Assembly (NCBI GenBank): GCA_964619055.1
Contig: CAZUDB010000001.1
Location: forward strand, 62,001 to 126,000
From: CAYVUM01 sp964619055
GTDB lineage: Bacteria > Pseudomonadota > Alphaproteobacteria > Rhodospirillales > Defluviicoccaceae
DNA: 64,000 nt
Direction of reading: 5' to 3'
Position numbers and translations under genes: made by a program. Of this stretch, positions 53,708 to 63,331 are shown piece after piece. A model generated the notes under the pieces. It was not told where the DNA came from and made no database searches. It worked only from the letters and a program-made list of their open reading frames with translations. Position 1 is the stretch's first letter. Each line of letters begins with the position of its first letter.

Positions 53708-54531
53708 GCGAGGCCATCCTCGCCGCAGACACGGACATTGTTGCGGGCCGCGCTCGCGAGATGCCGTTGCTGCGTGTTCGCGAATTGACCAAAGCCTTCG
53801 GACGAATCGTTGCTTGTCGCGACATCAGTCTTGATGTTTGGCCCAGCGAGGTCATCGCCGTGGTCGGTGAGTCCGGCTCCGGAAAAACCACGCTTCTCAA
53901 CTGCCTGTCCGGCCGACTCCGGCCCGATGCCGGCAGCGTCGGTTACCGGGCCCTCGGAGCGCGCACTGTCGTTGACGTTCTTCACCTGGACGAGGCTAAG
54001 CGACGATCGCTGGCGCGCACCGAATGGGGATTTGTTCACCAGAATGCGCGAGACGGCTTGCGGATGACCGTTACCGCCGGCGGCAACATTGGCGAACGGA
54101 TGCTGGCGTGCGGCGTCCGGCATTATGGCCGGATCCGCGCCGCCGCTTTGGAATGGCTGGACCGCGTCGAGATCGACCGACGGCGGATTGACGAGTTGCC
54201 GGTCACGTTTTCGGGTGGCATGCAGCAGCGTCTCCAGGTTGCTCGCACATTGGTGTCAAAGCCTCGGCTCGTCTTCCTGGACGAGCCCACGGGTGGCCTG
54301 GATGTTTCCGTTCAGGCCAGATTGTTGGACCTGCTTCGCCGCCTCGTTCAGGACATCGCCCTGTCGGCCGTCGTTGTTACCCACGATCTGGCGGTCGCTC
54401 GTCTGCTCGCAAACCGCATCATCGTGATGCAAGGCGGAAAGGTCGTGGAGACAGGCCTGACCGATCAGGTGCTGGACGATCCACAGGATCCGTACACACA
54501 ATTAATGGTGTCCTCCGTTCTGCAAATCTGA
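53704..54531 (+). CDS. phnK: C-P lyase ABC-type subunit PhnK
   Basis: ABC ATPase-fold protein of 275 aa that binds the C-P lyase core rather than a membrane permease. Walker A is GESGSGKTT at about 57-65, signature TFSGGMQQRLQVAR, Walker B RLVFLDEPTGGLD and switch VVTHD. It has 20 extra N-terminal residues before the core. It overlaps phnJ by ATGA and is followed by phnL after 15 bp. Confidence 0.92.
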   Translation: MSEAILAADTDIVAGRAREMPLLRVRELTKAFGRIVACRDISLDVWPSEVIAVVGESGSGKTTLLNCLSGRLRPDAGSVGYRALGARTVVDVLHLDEAKRRSLARTEWGFVHQNARDGLRMTVTAGGNIGERMLACGVRHYGRIRAAALEWLDRVEIDRRRIDELPVTFSGGMQQRLQVARTLVSKPRLVFLDEPTGGLDVSVQARLLDLLRRLVQDIALSAVVVTHDLAVARLLANRIIVMQGGKVVETGLTDQVLDDPQDPYTQLMVSSVLQI

Positions 54532-54546
54532 TGCCTCCAACTGCTT

Positions 54547-55275
54547 ATGAGCGCTCGATTTCATGATGCCAAGCCCGTGCCGGCCGTGATCCAAACCCAC
54601 GATTTGCGCAAGTGCTTTGTCCTGCATATCCAGGGGGGCGTGCGCCTGCCCGTTCTCCAAGGTATCGATTTGACCGTTTCGGCCGGAGAATGCGTGGCGT
54701 TGCAAGGGCCGTCCGGCTGCGGCAAATCGACGCTAATGCGCTGCCTATATGCCAACTACAAAGCCACATCTGGGCGCATTCTGATCCATCACTACGGCCG
54801 CTGGGTCGACATGGCCGTGGCTCGCCCGCGAGAGATCCTGGAAGTGCGCCGCCACACGATGGGCTATGTCGGCCAGAGCTTGCGTGTGGTCCCGCGCGTC
54901 GCGACCATCGACGTGGTGGCTGAGCCATTGGTGTTCAGCGGCGCCTGGCCCCAGGAAGGGCGGAGGCGTGCAGCGGCGTTGCTCGCACGGTTGCGCATTC
55001 CCGAACGTCTTTGGTCCGTGCCGCCAGCCACGTTCTCGGGCGGCGAGCAGCAGCGCGTCAACATTGCTCGCGGCCTTATTGCAGAGAACCCGATCCTGCT
55101 TCTGGACGAGCCAACGGCGAGCCTGGACGCCGCCAACGCGGAAACGGTGGGCGAATTGATCACCGAAGCCAAACGTCGGGGCGCGGCGATTGTTATGATC
55201 TGCCATGATCCGATCGTCCGCCAGCTAACGGCCGATCGGCTCTTCGACATGCCGGCAACTCACATGGCGGCATAG
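54547..55275 (+). CDS. phnL: C-P lyase ABC-type subunit PhnL
   Basis: ABC ATPase-fold subunit of 242 aa required for phosphonate activation. Walker A is GPSGCGKS at about 56-63, signature TFSGGEQQRVNIAR, Walker B ILLLDEPTASLD and switch MICHD. KCFVLHIQGGVRLPVLQGID is typical of PhnL. It ends the rightward phn operon; no phnCDE transporter, phnN, phnO or phnP is visible. Confidence 0.92.
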   Translation: MSARFHDAKPVPAVIQTHDLRKCFVLHIQGGVRLPVLQGIDLTVSAGECVALQGPSGCGKSTLMRCLYANYKATSGRILIHHYGRWVDMAVARPREILEVRRHTMGYVGQSLRVVPRVATIDVVAEPLVFSGAWPQEGRRRAAALLARLRIPERLWSVPPATFSGGEQQRVNIARGLIAENPILLLDEPTASLDAANAETVGELITEAKRRGAAIVMICHDPIVRQLTADRLFDMPATHMAA

Positions 55276-55361
55276 AACAACTGGGCATCGGATTTGACCG
55301 GCGGTGGCGAGACCGCTACCGTCCGACCGGTTCCGATGACTTGGAAGCATTCGAGTTCAGC

Positions 55362-56996
55362 ATGAAATCCCATGCGGACGCTGCCGGCCAGATTGATCTT
55401 CGCGATGCGGCAGAGACCAGCAACGCTTGGCCGTTCGTGGAAGCACGAGCGTTGCGCGACCGGTTTGCCATGGGCTTACCCGAGAAGGGCTACATACTGT
55501 TCGAGACGGGCTATGGACCGTCAGGCCTGCCGCATATCGGCACGTTTGGCGAAGTGGCCCGCACAACTTTCGTCCGTCACGCCTTTGAAGCGCTAACGGG
55601 CGGTTGGCCGACGAAACTGTGTGCCTTTTCCGATGATATGGATGCGCTTCGCAAGGTGCCCGGCAACGTCCCCAACCCGGACATGCTGGAGGCCCACCTC
55701 GGCCAGCCGCTGACTGCCATTCCCGATCCATTCGGCACCCATGAGAGCTTCGGCCACCACAACAACGCGCGCCTGCGAGGTTTTCTCGATACTTTCGGGT
55801 TCGATTACACTTTTCTGAGCGCGACTGAGTGCTACAAGAGCGGCCGGTTCGATGACACTGCGCTCGCCATCCTTCGCCACTACGACTCCATTACCAAAGT
55901 GATCCTGCCGACGCTTGGACCGGAGCGGCGAGCCACGTACAGTCCGTTCCTGCCCGTCTGCACCAAGACCGGCCAAGTCCTCCAGGCCCCCGTCGTCCAA
56001 CTCGACCCGGACGCAGGCACGATCGTTTATGAGGCTGAGAGCGGCAGCCACGTCGAAACGCCCGTCACCGGTGGACGGTGTAAGCTGCAGTGGAAGGTCG
56101 ATTGGGCTATGCGCTGGGTCGCGCTTGGCGTCGACTACGAAATGTACGGCAAGGACTTGATTGATTCCGCCAAGCTGTCGGAACGGATTTGCCGGATCTT
56201 GAAAGGCAAAGGCCCGCTCGGCTTCGCTTATGAGTTGTTCTTAGACGAACGGGGCGAAAAAATCTCGAAGTCCAAGGGCAACGGTCTCGCCGTTGAGGAC
56301 TGGCTCCATTACGCGCCGCCGGAAACGCTGGCGCTCTTCATGTACCAGCGGCCCAAGTCTGCCAAGCGGCTCCATTTCGACGTGATCCCCCGCACCGTAG
56401 ACGATTATCTCGCGTTTCTGACAAAAATCCCAGAGCAAGACGTTGGCGGACGGCTGGACAACCCGGCATGGCACATCCACAACGGGCATCCGCCGGAGGC
56501 CGGCGAACTACTGACCTTCAACGTGCTCCTAAACTTGGCGAGTGTGTGCCATACGGAGGACAGATGCGTGTTGTGGAGCTACATCACGCGCTACAATCCA
56601 CACGCAACGCCCGAGACATCTCCAGTCCTGAACCAGTTGGTGGACTTTGCCATCACTTACTATCGGGACTTCGTCAAGCCGGCCAAGCGATATCGCCTGG
56701 CCACGGGCGTGGAGCGTTCGGCACTGATCGAACTGGCCACAGTGCTGGAAAGCCTGCCGGCAGATGCGACGGGCGAAACGATCCAGACCGAAGTTTACGA
56801 GGTTGGCAAGCGCGGAGACCGGTTCCCGTCCCTTAAGGCCTGGTTTCAGGCGCTGTATCAGATCCTGCTAGGCCAGGATGACGGTCCGCGCATGGGCTCG
56901 TTCATCGCTCTTTACGGCCGGGACGAAACCGTTTCGTTGATCCGGGACGCCCTCGCCCGCGAGTCCAGCGCACCTGCGGACACGACTGCCGACTAA
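55362..56996 (+). CDS. lysK: Class I lysyl-tRNA synthetase
   Basis: Archaeal-type lysyl-tRNA synthetase of 544 aa that charges tRNA-Lys. Class I signatures are present: the HIGH motif as HIGT at 58-61 (GPSGLPHIGTFGE) and KMSKS as KISKSKGN at about 299-306. The KWDxDW-like WKVDWAMRW and the C-terminal helical cage are normal. Class I LysRS is common in alphaproteobacteria. The start ATG 55362 is chosen over a TTG at 55341. Its stop overlaps that of the convergent DapA-like gene within CTAA. Confidence 0.93.
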   Translation: MKSHADAAGQIDLRDAAETSNAWPFVEARALRDRFAMGLPEKGYILFETGYGPSGLPHIGTFGEVARTTFVRHAFEALTGGWPTKLCAFSDDMDALRKVPGNVPNPDMLEAHLGQPLTAIPDPFGTHESFGHHNNARLRGFLDTFGFDYTFLSATECYKSGRFDDTALAILRHYDSITKVILPTLGPERRATYSPFLPVCTKTGQVLQAPVVQLDPDAGTIVYEAESGSHVETPVTGGRCKLQWKVDWAMRWVALGVDYEMYGKDLIDSAKLSERICRILKGKGPLGFAYELFLDERGEKISKSKGNGLAVEDWLHYAPPETLALFMYQRPKSAKRLHFDVIPRTVDDYLAFLTKIPEQDVGGRLDNPAWHIHNGHPPEAGELLTFNVLLNLASVCHTEDRCVLWSYITRYNPHATPETSPVLNQLVDFAITYYRDFVKPAKRYRLATGVERSALIELATVLESLPADATGETIQTEVYEVGKRGDRFPSLKAWFQALYQILLGQDDGPRMGSFIALYGRDETVSLIRDALARESSAPADTTAD

Positions 56997-57883
56997 ACCT
57001 CCATTCCGGCGGACCGCAGGGCCGCTCCCACCTCCGCTCGCCCCGCTTCCGACAGCCGCGCTTGCGGCGGCAGCGGATCGCCCACCGGAAAGCCGAGCAG
57101 CTCCAGCCCGCCTTTGACGCATGCCGCCAAGTGATACTTCGCGAAGACCTGATGGACGGGCCAAAGACGACGTTGCAGGTCCATGGCCTCCGCCCAGTGG
57201 CCTGCCTTGGCGAGGGTATAGAGCCGAACGCTCGCTTCCGGCACTAGGCAGGCGGGACCGGCCATCCAACCGAGCCCACCGATCAGCATCACCGCTGCCG
57301 GAATGTGCGACGAGGCCGCGAACACACCAATGCGCTCTTGCGTCGCCTGCAAAATCGAGAGCAACCGGCCGGTATTGGTGGAGGCATCCTTGATGTAGCG
57401 GATGTTCTCGACCTGCGAGAGCCGCACGATGGCCGGCACCGTTAGGTCGGCGCGTTGAAAATTGGGGTTCGTGTAGATCACAACAGGTAGACCGACGGCC
57501 TGGGCGACGGCCTGAAAGTGGGCGACAATGCCGTCCTCACTGACGGGAAAGTAGGCTTCCAGAGTTGCAATGATGCCGTCAACGCCAATGTGGGCGAAGC
57601 GCTCCGCCTGGTGGACCGCGTCGACCGTGGTTGTCGCGGCTACGCCGGCGATTACCGGAACTCGGCCGCCGACGGTGTCCACAACACATTCGACGACGGC
57701 TTGTTTTTGTGCCCAATCCAGATAGGCGAACTCGCCCGTACTGCCGAGGGGTGCGACACCGTGAACTCCAGCGGCAATGACATGGTTGACGAGCCGGCTC
57801 AGGACATCGGCATTGACCCGGCCATCTGCCTCCAGCGGCGAGACGAGATAGGGAAAAACACCCTGAAAACCACCAGCGCTCAT
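56993..57883 (-). CDS. DapA-like aldolase (dihydrodipicolinate synthase family)
   Basis: Class I aldolase-fold enzyme of 296 aa. The substrate-loop GSTGEF, the Tyr in VVIYTNPNF (about 137) and the Schiff-base Lys in RYIKDAS (about 165) are conserved. The family includes DapA, N-acetylneuraminate lyase and sugar-acid aldolases; VSPLEADGRVN and GVHGVAPLGSTGE suggest a non-DapA member. The specific substrate is unknown. The ATG at 57883 is preferred over one 17 codons upstream. Confidence 0.85.
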   Translation of the reverse strand: MSAGGFQGVFPYLVSPLEADGRVNADVLSRLVNHVIAAGVHGVAPLGSTGEFAYLDWAQKQAVVECVVDTVGGRVPVIAGVAATTTVDAVHQAERFAHIGVDGIIATLEAYFPVSEDGIVAHFQAVAQAVGLPVVIYTNPNFQRADLTVPAIVRLSQVENIRYIKDASTNTGRLLSILQATQERIGVFAASSHIPAAVMLIGGLGWMAGPACLVPEASVRLYTLAKAGHWAEAMDLQRRLWPVHQVFAKYHLAACVKGGLELLGFPVGDPLPPQARLSEAGRAEVGAALRSAGMEV

Positions 57884-57927
57884 GTCGGATCTCGCTTGTC
57901 CGCGGGTACGTGGCAACCCGGCTCGGT

Positions 57928-58611
57928 TTACCACGGGACCTCCCGGCCATCGTAATTGAAGAACCGACCACTATCGTCGAGGTTAAGGCTAGCGATCACC
58001 CGCCGCATGCCGGTCACGCTCTCGGTCGTATCGATCAGGGCACTTGGTCCGCCCATGTCCGTGCGCACCCAGCCGGGATGGAAGACCGCCACTGTGATGC
58101 CCTGGGGGCGCAAGTCGTGGGACAGACTCTTCATAACCGAATTCAGGGCCGCCTTTGTCGAGCGATAGATGTAGGCGCCGCCGGAGGTGTTGTCCGCGAT
58201 GCTGCCCATTTTGCTTGTGAGCGTCACCATCCGCTTGTGGTCACTGCGAGCCACGGCGCCGGCCAACGTTGCACAGACGCGAAGCGGTGCAATCGTGTTG
58301 ACCGTGAAGACGTCCTGCCAGATGCGTTCGTCGGCGCCGTCATGAGCAACGTTCCTGGGACCGTAGAGGCCAGCGTTGTTGATGAGAAGGTCGACGCTCC
58401 TCCCGGCAAGGCTATCGCCAAAGCCTGAAACCGCGTCAAAATCAGCCACATCCAACGTTCTTATTGTGATGTCGCCGACTAGGGCGGCCAATTTCGGAGC
58501 ATTGGACGGATTCCGACAGGTGGCAATCACGCTCCAGCCATCGGACGCATATTGGCGAACGAACTCCAACCCTAATCCTCGACTGCAACCGGTGATAACA
58601 CAAGTGGGCAT
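57928..58611 (-). CDS. Short-chain dehydrogenase/reductase (C-factor-like)
   Basis: SDR of 227 aa with ITGCSRGLG at 6-14, NNAGLYGP, the catalytic Ser region TSKMGSI and YRSTKAALN. The C-terminal ITVAVFHPGWVRTDMGG is typical of the CsgA/C-factor-like subgroup. The substrate is unknown. It begins MPTCVITGCSRGL at 58611 and ends 44 bp before the DapA-like gene, probably in one transcript. Confidence 0.87.
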   Translation of the reverse strand: MPTCVITGCSRGLGLEFVRQYASDGWSVIATCRNPSNAPKLAALVGDITIRTLDVADFDAVSGFGDSLAGRSVDLLINNAGLYGPRNVAHDGADERIWQDVFTVNTIAPLRVCATLAGAVARSDHKRMVTLTSKMGSIADNTSGGAYIYRSTKAALNSVMKSLSHDLRPQGITVAVFHPGWVRTDMGGPSALIDTTESVTGMRRVIASLNLDDSGRFFNYDGREVPW

Positions 58612-58883
58612 CGTCTTTCGATCCTTTCCGGAAGCGCTGGTTCAGGACCGCAAGGGTCGTGCTGTCGAAGAAGCCAACGCTGGACCGCAGCGATCACTGG
58701 ACAGTAGCAATCTGGGTCCGTCGTGCAATGGTGAACCTAGTCAGGAGCAAAAACGGCCCGCTTTACCTCCGCTTAACGGCCAACGGCCTAGGATTTGACA
58801 GCACTGCGCGGACAATCTGGCCGCGTGCGTCAACGGCGCAGCATGCGGCTGATGGGCCGGCCTGCCAGAACGGACAACGGACC

Positions 58884-61800
58884 ATGGCGAGCACTCCAGA
58901 CGAGCGTCCGACGGGCCTTGGGACGTTGGCCGCGCCTCCTTCCCTGGCACCGCTGCGCGAGCCCGTGGACGGACCCAAATCGCTGCCGAGGGCCAAGCGA
59001 CTGGTGCAAACCGCCCGCAGCCGCGCAAACCGTGAAGCGCTGATCCCGCTGTTCGTGGGCATCCTGGTGGGTGCTGGCGTCGCCGGTCTCGTCCACCTTC
59101 TTCAGAACGGCGCATTGGACGAAAGCGCAATCCTGACAATTGAAATGTCCGCGGTCATCGTCGGGTTGTTGGTGGCCACACTCGCCATGGTCAGCCGTCT
59201 TCGTCGCCAAAAGCATCCTTCGGCCGCTGATTGCGACCGCGAGGCGAAGCACCGCCAAGACGCCGAGATCCAAGCCCGCTCGTTCTTCGACACGGCGTTG
59301 GACGGCATCTTCATTCTGGACGGCGCTGGGCGCATCATCAACTTGAACGTGGCGGCCGAGCGCTTATTCGGTTTCACCCGTACCGAGCTGATCGGACGCA
59401 ACATCCACGTTCTCATCCCCGCCGCGGATCACGACATTGCAGCCATAGACGGCGTCACCCTCCTGCCTGAAGAGGATGTACGCGGCAGCCGGGTTCATGC
59501 GGTGCTGGGCCGGCATCGAAATGGCTCGACCTTTCCCATGGAACTGTCCATCGGCATCTCGGACACCGGTGACGGCCGAAGCTTCACCGGGATCGTGCGC
59601 GACGTGTCCGAGCGCAAGCAGGCCGAGGAGCAGCTCCGCCATAGCTTCGAGAAGCAGAGGATCTTTAACGAAGTTCTCCAGCTAGGCTCCTCCACCCTGG
59701 ATCTGGACGCGATGATGGACCGGGCGTTGGAGATTATCCTCTCAATCGATTGGCTGCGCCGCCGAGGCAGTGGTGCGGTGGTTCTCAAGGCCGCAGCGGA
59801 AGAGAACGGCACCCGGATTGCGGCCGTTCGCGGTGCGCTTGGTGAAACCATCGCTTTCGACACGGACCTGGGCGCCGCGGCCAGGTTTCATCGCCTGCAC
59901 CGATATGTCGTGCCGGTTTGTGATGGCGCGGACCGGCTTGGCGACCTGATCATCTGCGGCCCGGAGGGCGCACAACGCGATGAGCGGGAAATGGCATTCC
60001 TGGATCGTGTTGCCGGCACCCTCGCCCTGTTGATGCGGCGGCGGACGGCGGAGGATGAACTCCGGGTCGCCAACCAGCACATGCAGGCCATCCTTGACAC
60101 GATCGACTACGGCATCCTGTTTCTCAGCCCCGACCTTAGGCTGCAGTTCTGCAATCGCGCTTTCCAGGAAACCTGGCAGGTCACCGACGACCTCATCGAG
60201 CGGCGGCCGCCGATCCGCGATCTCCTAGATGCCACGTGGACGAACGGATTTCGGCAAGAAAGCGAAAGCGATTGGCCGCGGTGCGCAGACCGGCATGTCA
60301 CGGAGATTCGCGAAGGAACCGTGGCCAGCACCGAAATCGAGCAAACCAACGGTCACACCTTGCTCTATCAGTGCCTGGCACTGCCGGACGGCGGCCGAAT
60401 GCTGACCTACTTCGACATCACGGATCGCAAGCGGTATGAGACGCGGCTCCGCCAAAATATCGTCGAGCTGGAGGACATTCGGGCTCGTTTAGAGGAGCAG
60501 GCTCGCGAGCAAGCGGCCTTGACTCGCGAACTGGCAGAAGCACGGGATGCCGCCGAAGCTGCCAATCGGGCCAAATCGGAGTTTCTGGCGACAATGAGCC
60601 ACGAAATCCGCACACCCATGAACGGTGTTCTCGGCATGCTCGACCTGCTGTTGTCGGGTGAGCTGCCGTCAGAACAGAACGGCCTCGCCCAGACGGCGAA
60701 GAACTCGGCCGCGAGCCTGCTGCGGATCATCAACGACATTCTGGATTACTCGAGGCTCGAAGAAAGCCGCATCGAGTTGGAGACTATAGATTTCAGCCTC
60801 GCGTCGGTCATTGATGCCGTGTGCTCCGTACTGCAGGTCAGCGCGGACGAAAAGGGTCTCGAGCTTCGAACCGAGATTGGCAAAGCCGTACCTCCCTGGC
60901 TGACGGGCGATCCCACGCGCCTTCGCCAGATCCTGTTCAACCTCGTAGGCAACGCCATCAAGTTCACCGAGGCTGGAGGTGTGACCATCCGCGTCCGGCT
61001 TGACCGGAATGTGGTCGATGGCATCGTGCTTCACATTGCCGTAAGCGACACGGGCATCGGGATCCCGACCCATGTAATCCCTCGCCTGTTTTCGAGGTTC
61101 ACACAGGCCGACGGCTCCACCACGCGCCGATTCGGTGGCAGCGGCCTCGGGCTAGCGATAACCAAGCAGTTGGTAGATCTGATGAACGGAAACGTCGGGG
61201 TCGAGAGCGAACCAGGGCGTGGCAGCACGTTCTGGTTCACCTTGCCGTGCGGCGTGGGCACGCCCGTGGCCGTGACGGATGACCCCAACGACCCGGCCGC
61301 GCCCGTGGCAACGCCGTCCTTGCGGATCTTGGTGGCTGAGGACAACCGCGTGAACCAAACGTTGATTCGAACGCTACTGGAGAGAGCCGGCCACTACCCG
61401 ACGATCGTGGTGAATGGCCGGCTTGCCGTCGAAGCCGTTGCAGCCGACCCCACGTTCGATCTGGTTTTGATGGACATTCAAATGCCGGAGATGGATGGCC
61501 CGGCGGCAACGCGCGCCATTCGTGCTCTCCCTCACCGTGCGGGCCGAGTCCCGATCATTGCGTTGACGGCCAACGACATGCCGGGCGACCGCCAATCGTA
61601 CTTAGCCGCGGGCATGCAGGAGCACGTTTCCAAGCCGATCAATAGGGAACAGTTGTTCGCCGTGATCCAGGGCGTTCATGCCAATGAGCACAACGGAATA
61701 GAGGCGAACGGGCAGCAGGGCACGCCGATCGTATCCCAACCGCCACTCCGCGCCATCGCGGACGGAAGCACGGCGGAACGCGCGGCCGATCGTACCTCGG

Positions 61801-62138
61801 CGACTCCGGTTCCTTTATTTGACACACAAAAGCTCCGGGATTTGCGAAGTGCCCTCGATGACGACGCCTTCCGCGAAGCCCTGTCCACGATCCCAGAGGA
61901 AGCGGATCGCGCCTTGGCAGACATTCGGAGCGGGCTGGACTCTGGTGATCTCGATCGGGTGCGGCGCGCAGCCCACGGCATCAAGGGTATGGCCAGCAAT
62001 TTTGCCGCTGCCCGCCTGGCAGCAGTGTCGCGAGAGATCGAACTGGGTGCCACAGCCGGAACACCCGTCCGCAGTCAACTCGCTACGCTAGAGGAAACGC
62101 TTGCAGAAACGGCGGCCTATATCGCCGATTTCCGTTAG
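58884..62138 (+). CDS. Hybrid sensor histidine kinase (PAS-GAF-PAS-HK-REC-Hpt)
   Basis: Membrane sensor kinase of about 1084 aa. Two helices lie at about 52-72 and 82-104. Then come a PAS domain (about 130-240, SFFDTALDGIFILD), a GAF-like region, a second PAS (ILDTIDYGILFLSPDLRLQF), a coiled linker, HisKA with His at about 573 (SHEIRTPMNGV), HATPase (VGNAIKFTEAGG, DTGIGIP, GGSGLGLAITK), a receiver with Asp at about 863 (LVLMDIQMPEMDG) and a C-terminal Hpt with His at about 1030 (AAHGIKGMASNF). The exact start is uncertain; an in-frame TTG-type extension begins at 58659. It is 27 bp upstream of the diguanylate cyclase gene, a likely partner. Confidence 0.88.
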   Translation: MASTPDERPTGLGTLAAPPSLAPLREPVDGPKSLPRAKRLVQTARSRANREALIPLFVGILVGAGVAGLVHLLQNGALDESAILTIEMSAVIVGLLVATLAMVSRLRRQKHPSAADCDREAKHRQDAEIQARSFFDTALDGIFILDGAGRIINLNVAAERLFGFTRTELIGRNIHVLIPAADHDIAAIDGVTLLPEEDVRGSRVHAVLGRHRNGSTFPMELSIGISDTGDGRSFTGIVRDVSERKQAEEQLRHSFEKQRIFNEVLQLGSSTLDLDAMMDRALEIILSIDWLRRRGSGAVVLKAAAEENGTRIAAVRGALGETIAFDTDLGAAARFHRLHRYVVPVCDGADRLGDLIICGPEGAQRDEREMAFLDRVAGTLALLMRRRTAEDELRVANQHMQAILDTIDYGILFLSPDLRLQFCNRAFQETWQVTDDLIERRPPIRDLLDATWTNGFRQESESDWPRCADRHVTEIREGTVASTEIEQTNGHTLLYQCLALPDGGRMLTYFDITDRKRYETRLRQNIVELEDIRARLEEQAREQAALTRELAEARDAAEAANRAKSEFLATMSHEIRTPMNGVLGMLDLLLSGELPSEQNGLAQTAKNSAASLLRIINDILDYSRLEESRIELETIDFSLASVIDAVCSVLQVSADEKGLELRTEIGKAVPPWLTGDPTRLRQILFNLVGNAIKFTEAGGVTIRVRLDRNVVDGIVLHIAVSDTGIGIPTHVIPRLFSRFTQADGSTTRRFGGSGLGLAITKQLVDLMNGNVGVESEPGRGSTFWFTLPCGVGTPVAVTDDPNDPAAPVATPSLRILVAEDNRVNQTLIRTLLERAGHYPTIVVNGRLAVEAVAADPTFDLVLMDIQMPEMDGPAATRAIRALPHRAGRVPIIALTANDMPGDRQSYLAAGMQEHVSKPINREQLFAVIQGVHANEHNGIEANGQQGTPIVSQPPLRAIADGSTAERAADRTSATPVPLFDTQKLRDLRSALDDDAFREALSTIPEEADRALADIRSGLDSGDLDRVRRAAHGIKGMASNFAAARLAAVSREIELGATAGTPVRSQLATLEETLAETAAYIADFR

Positions 62139-62165
62139 CTGGCGATCACAGCCAGTAAGGAGTTC

Positions 62166-63197
62166 ATGGTTGCCATGACACGAGTTGCTATCATTGACGA
62201 TCAGCTTCCCAACGCGCTGCTGCTTAAAGGTTATGCGCGCCGCCTCGAAGAAACCGATGTGACCACCTTCACGGACCCGAACGCAGCACTCGAGTGGTGC
62301 ATCGGCAACACACCTGATCTTGTGATGCTGGACTACATCATGCCAGGCATGGATGGTGGAGAGTTCCTGCGCCGCTTTCGTACCATTGAGCCGCTTCGCG
62401 ATGTGCCCGTCGTTGTCATCACGGCGGAAGAGAGCAAAGAAACACTCTACGAGATGTTAAAACTGGGCGCCAATGATTTCTTGCGCAAACCTGTCGATGA
62501 CGTGGAACTTCTTGCCCGGGCCCGTAACATGCTTCAACTGAGGGCACGGCAATTGGAATTGGCCGCTGCCAATGAGCGGCTTTATGTGTTGGCAACAACT
62601 GATGCGCTCACCGGCCTCGCAAACCGTCGTCACTTCCTGGAACGTGTCAGCATGGAGTTGGATCGGACCCACCGCTATGGCCGCCCGTTGTGCCTCGCCA
62701 TGATCGACGTGGACCACTTCAAGATGATTAACGACACCTACGGTCATGATGCGGGCGACGAAGTTTTGCGCCACTTAGCGCGAATCATTCAGGCCAACAT
62801 CCGCCGCGGCGACGTCGCTGGGCGGGTCGGCGGAGAGGAGTACGCCATGCTGCTCTTGGAAACATCGCTCAAGGGGGCCGAGCAGGCGTGCCGAAGGCTG
62901 CTGGAGGACGTCGCCCGATCGGTGACAGCCGTTGGAGGCAACAGCATCCACGCCACGGTGAGCATCGGCATTACCGAGGCCGGAGACCGGACCGACACCG
63001 TCAGCTCTGTGCTAAAACGTGCAGACGTGGGGTTGTATGCGGCAAAGCGTGCAGGCCGCAACCGGATCGAAACCATCACTGGGCCGCTTGACGATGCGGA
63101 CTTGCAATCCTTGCCCGCGCGTCAAACAGCACCGGCAAGCGGCGACGAAGCTGCGGCCGGTGTGGTGGTCAGCGTCGAGGAACAACGCTATCAGTAG
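62166..63197 (+). CDS. Response regulator with diguanylate cyclase domain
   Basis: Regulator of 343 aa that would make cyclic di-GMP when phosphorylated. The receiver domain (about 1-120) has IIDDQ, phospho-acceptor Asp56 in VMLDYIMPGMDG and KPVDD. The GGDEF domain (about 145-305) has the active motif GGEEY at 222-226 and an intact inhibitory I-site RRGD at 213-216, five residues ahead. AAGGAG precedes the ATG. It is co-directional with the hybrid kinase, suggesting one phosphorelay. A link to exopolysaccharide control is speculation. Confidence 0.9.
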   Translation: MVAMTRVAIIDDQLPNALLLKGYARRLEETDVTTFTDPNAALEWCIGNTPDLVMLDYIMPGMDGGEFLRRFRTIEPLRDVPVVVITAEESKETLYEMLKLGANDFLRKPVDDVELLARARNMLQLRARQLELAAANERLYVLATTDALTGLANRRHFLERVSMELDRTHRYGRPLCLAMIDVDHFKMINDTYGHDAGDEVLRHLARIIQANIRRGDVAGRVGGEEYAMLLLETSLKGAEQACRRLLEDVARSVTAVGGNSIHATVSIGITEAGDRTDTVSSVLKRADVGLYAAKRAGRNRIETITGPLDDADLQSLPARQTAPASGDEAAAGVVVSVEEQRYQ

Positions 63198-63331
63198 CCA
63201 GCGCTCCCCTCACGAGTGGGGAAGCAACAGATCTCGGGTCAAAACACCGACAGGCCGCGTCAGAAACCGAGGAGGATGCCGCGACCGCCCTTGCCAATAC
63301 CAACAGCGATCTGCATCAACTCCAGCCTGTG

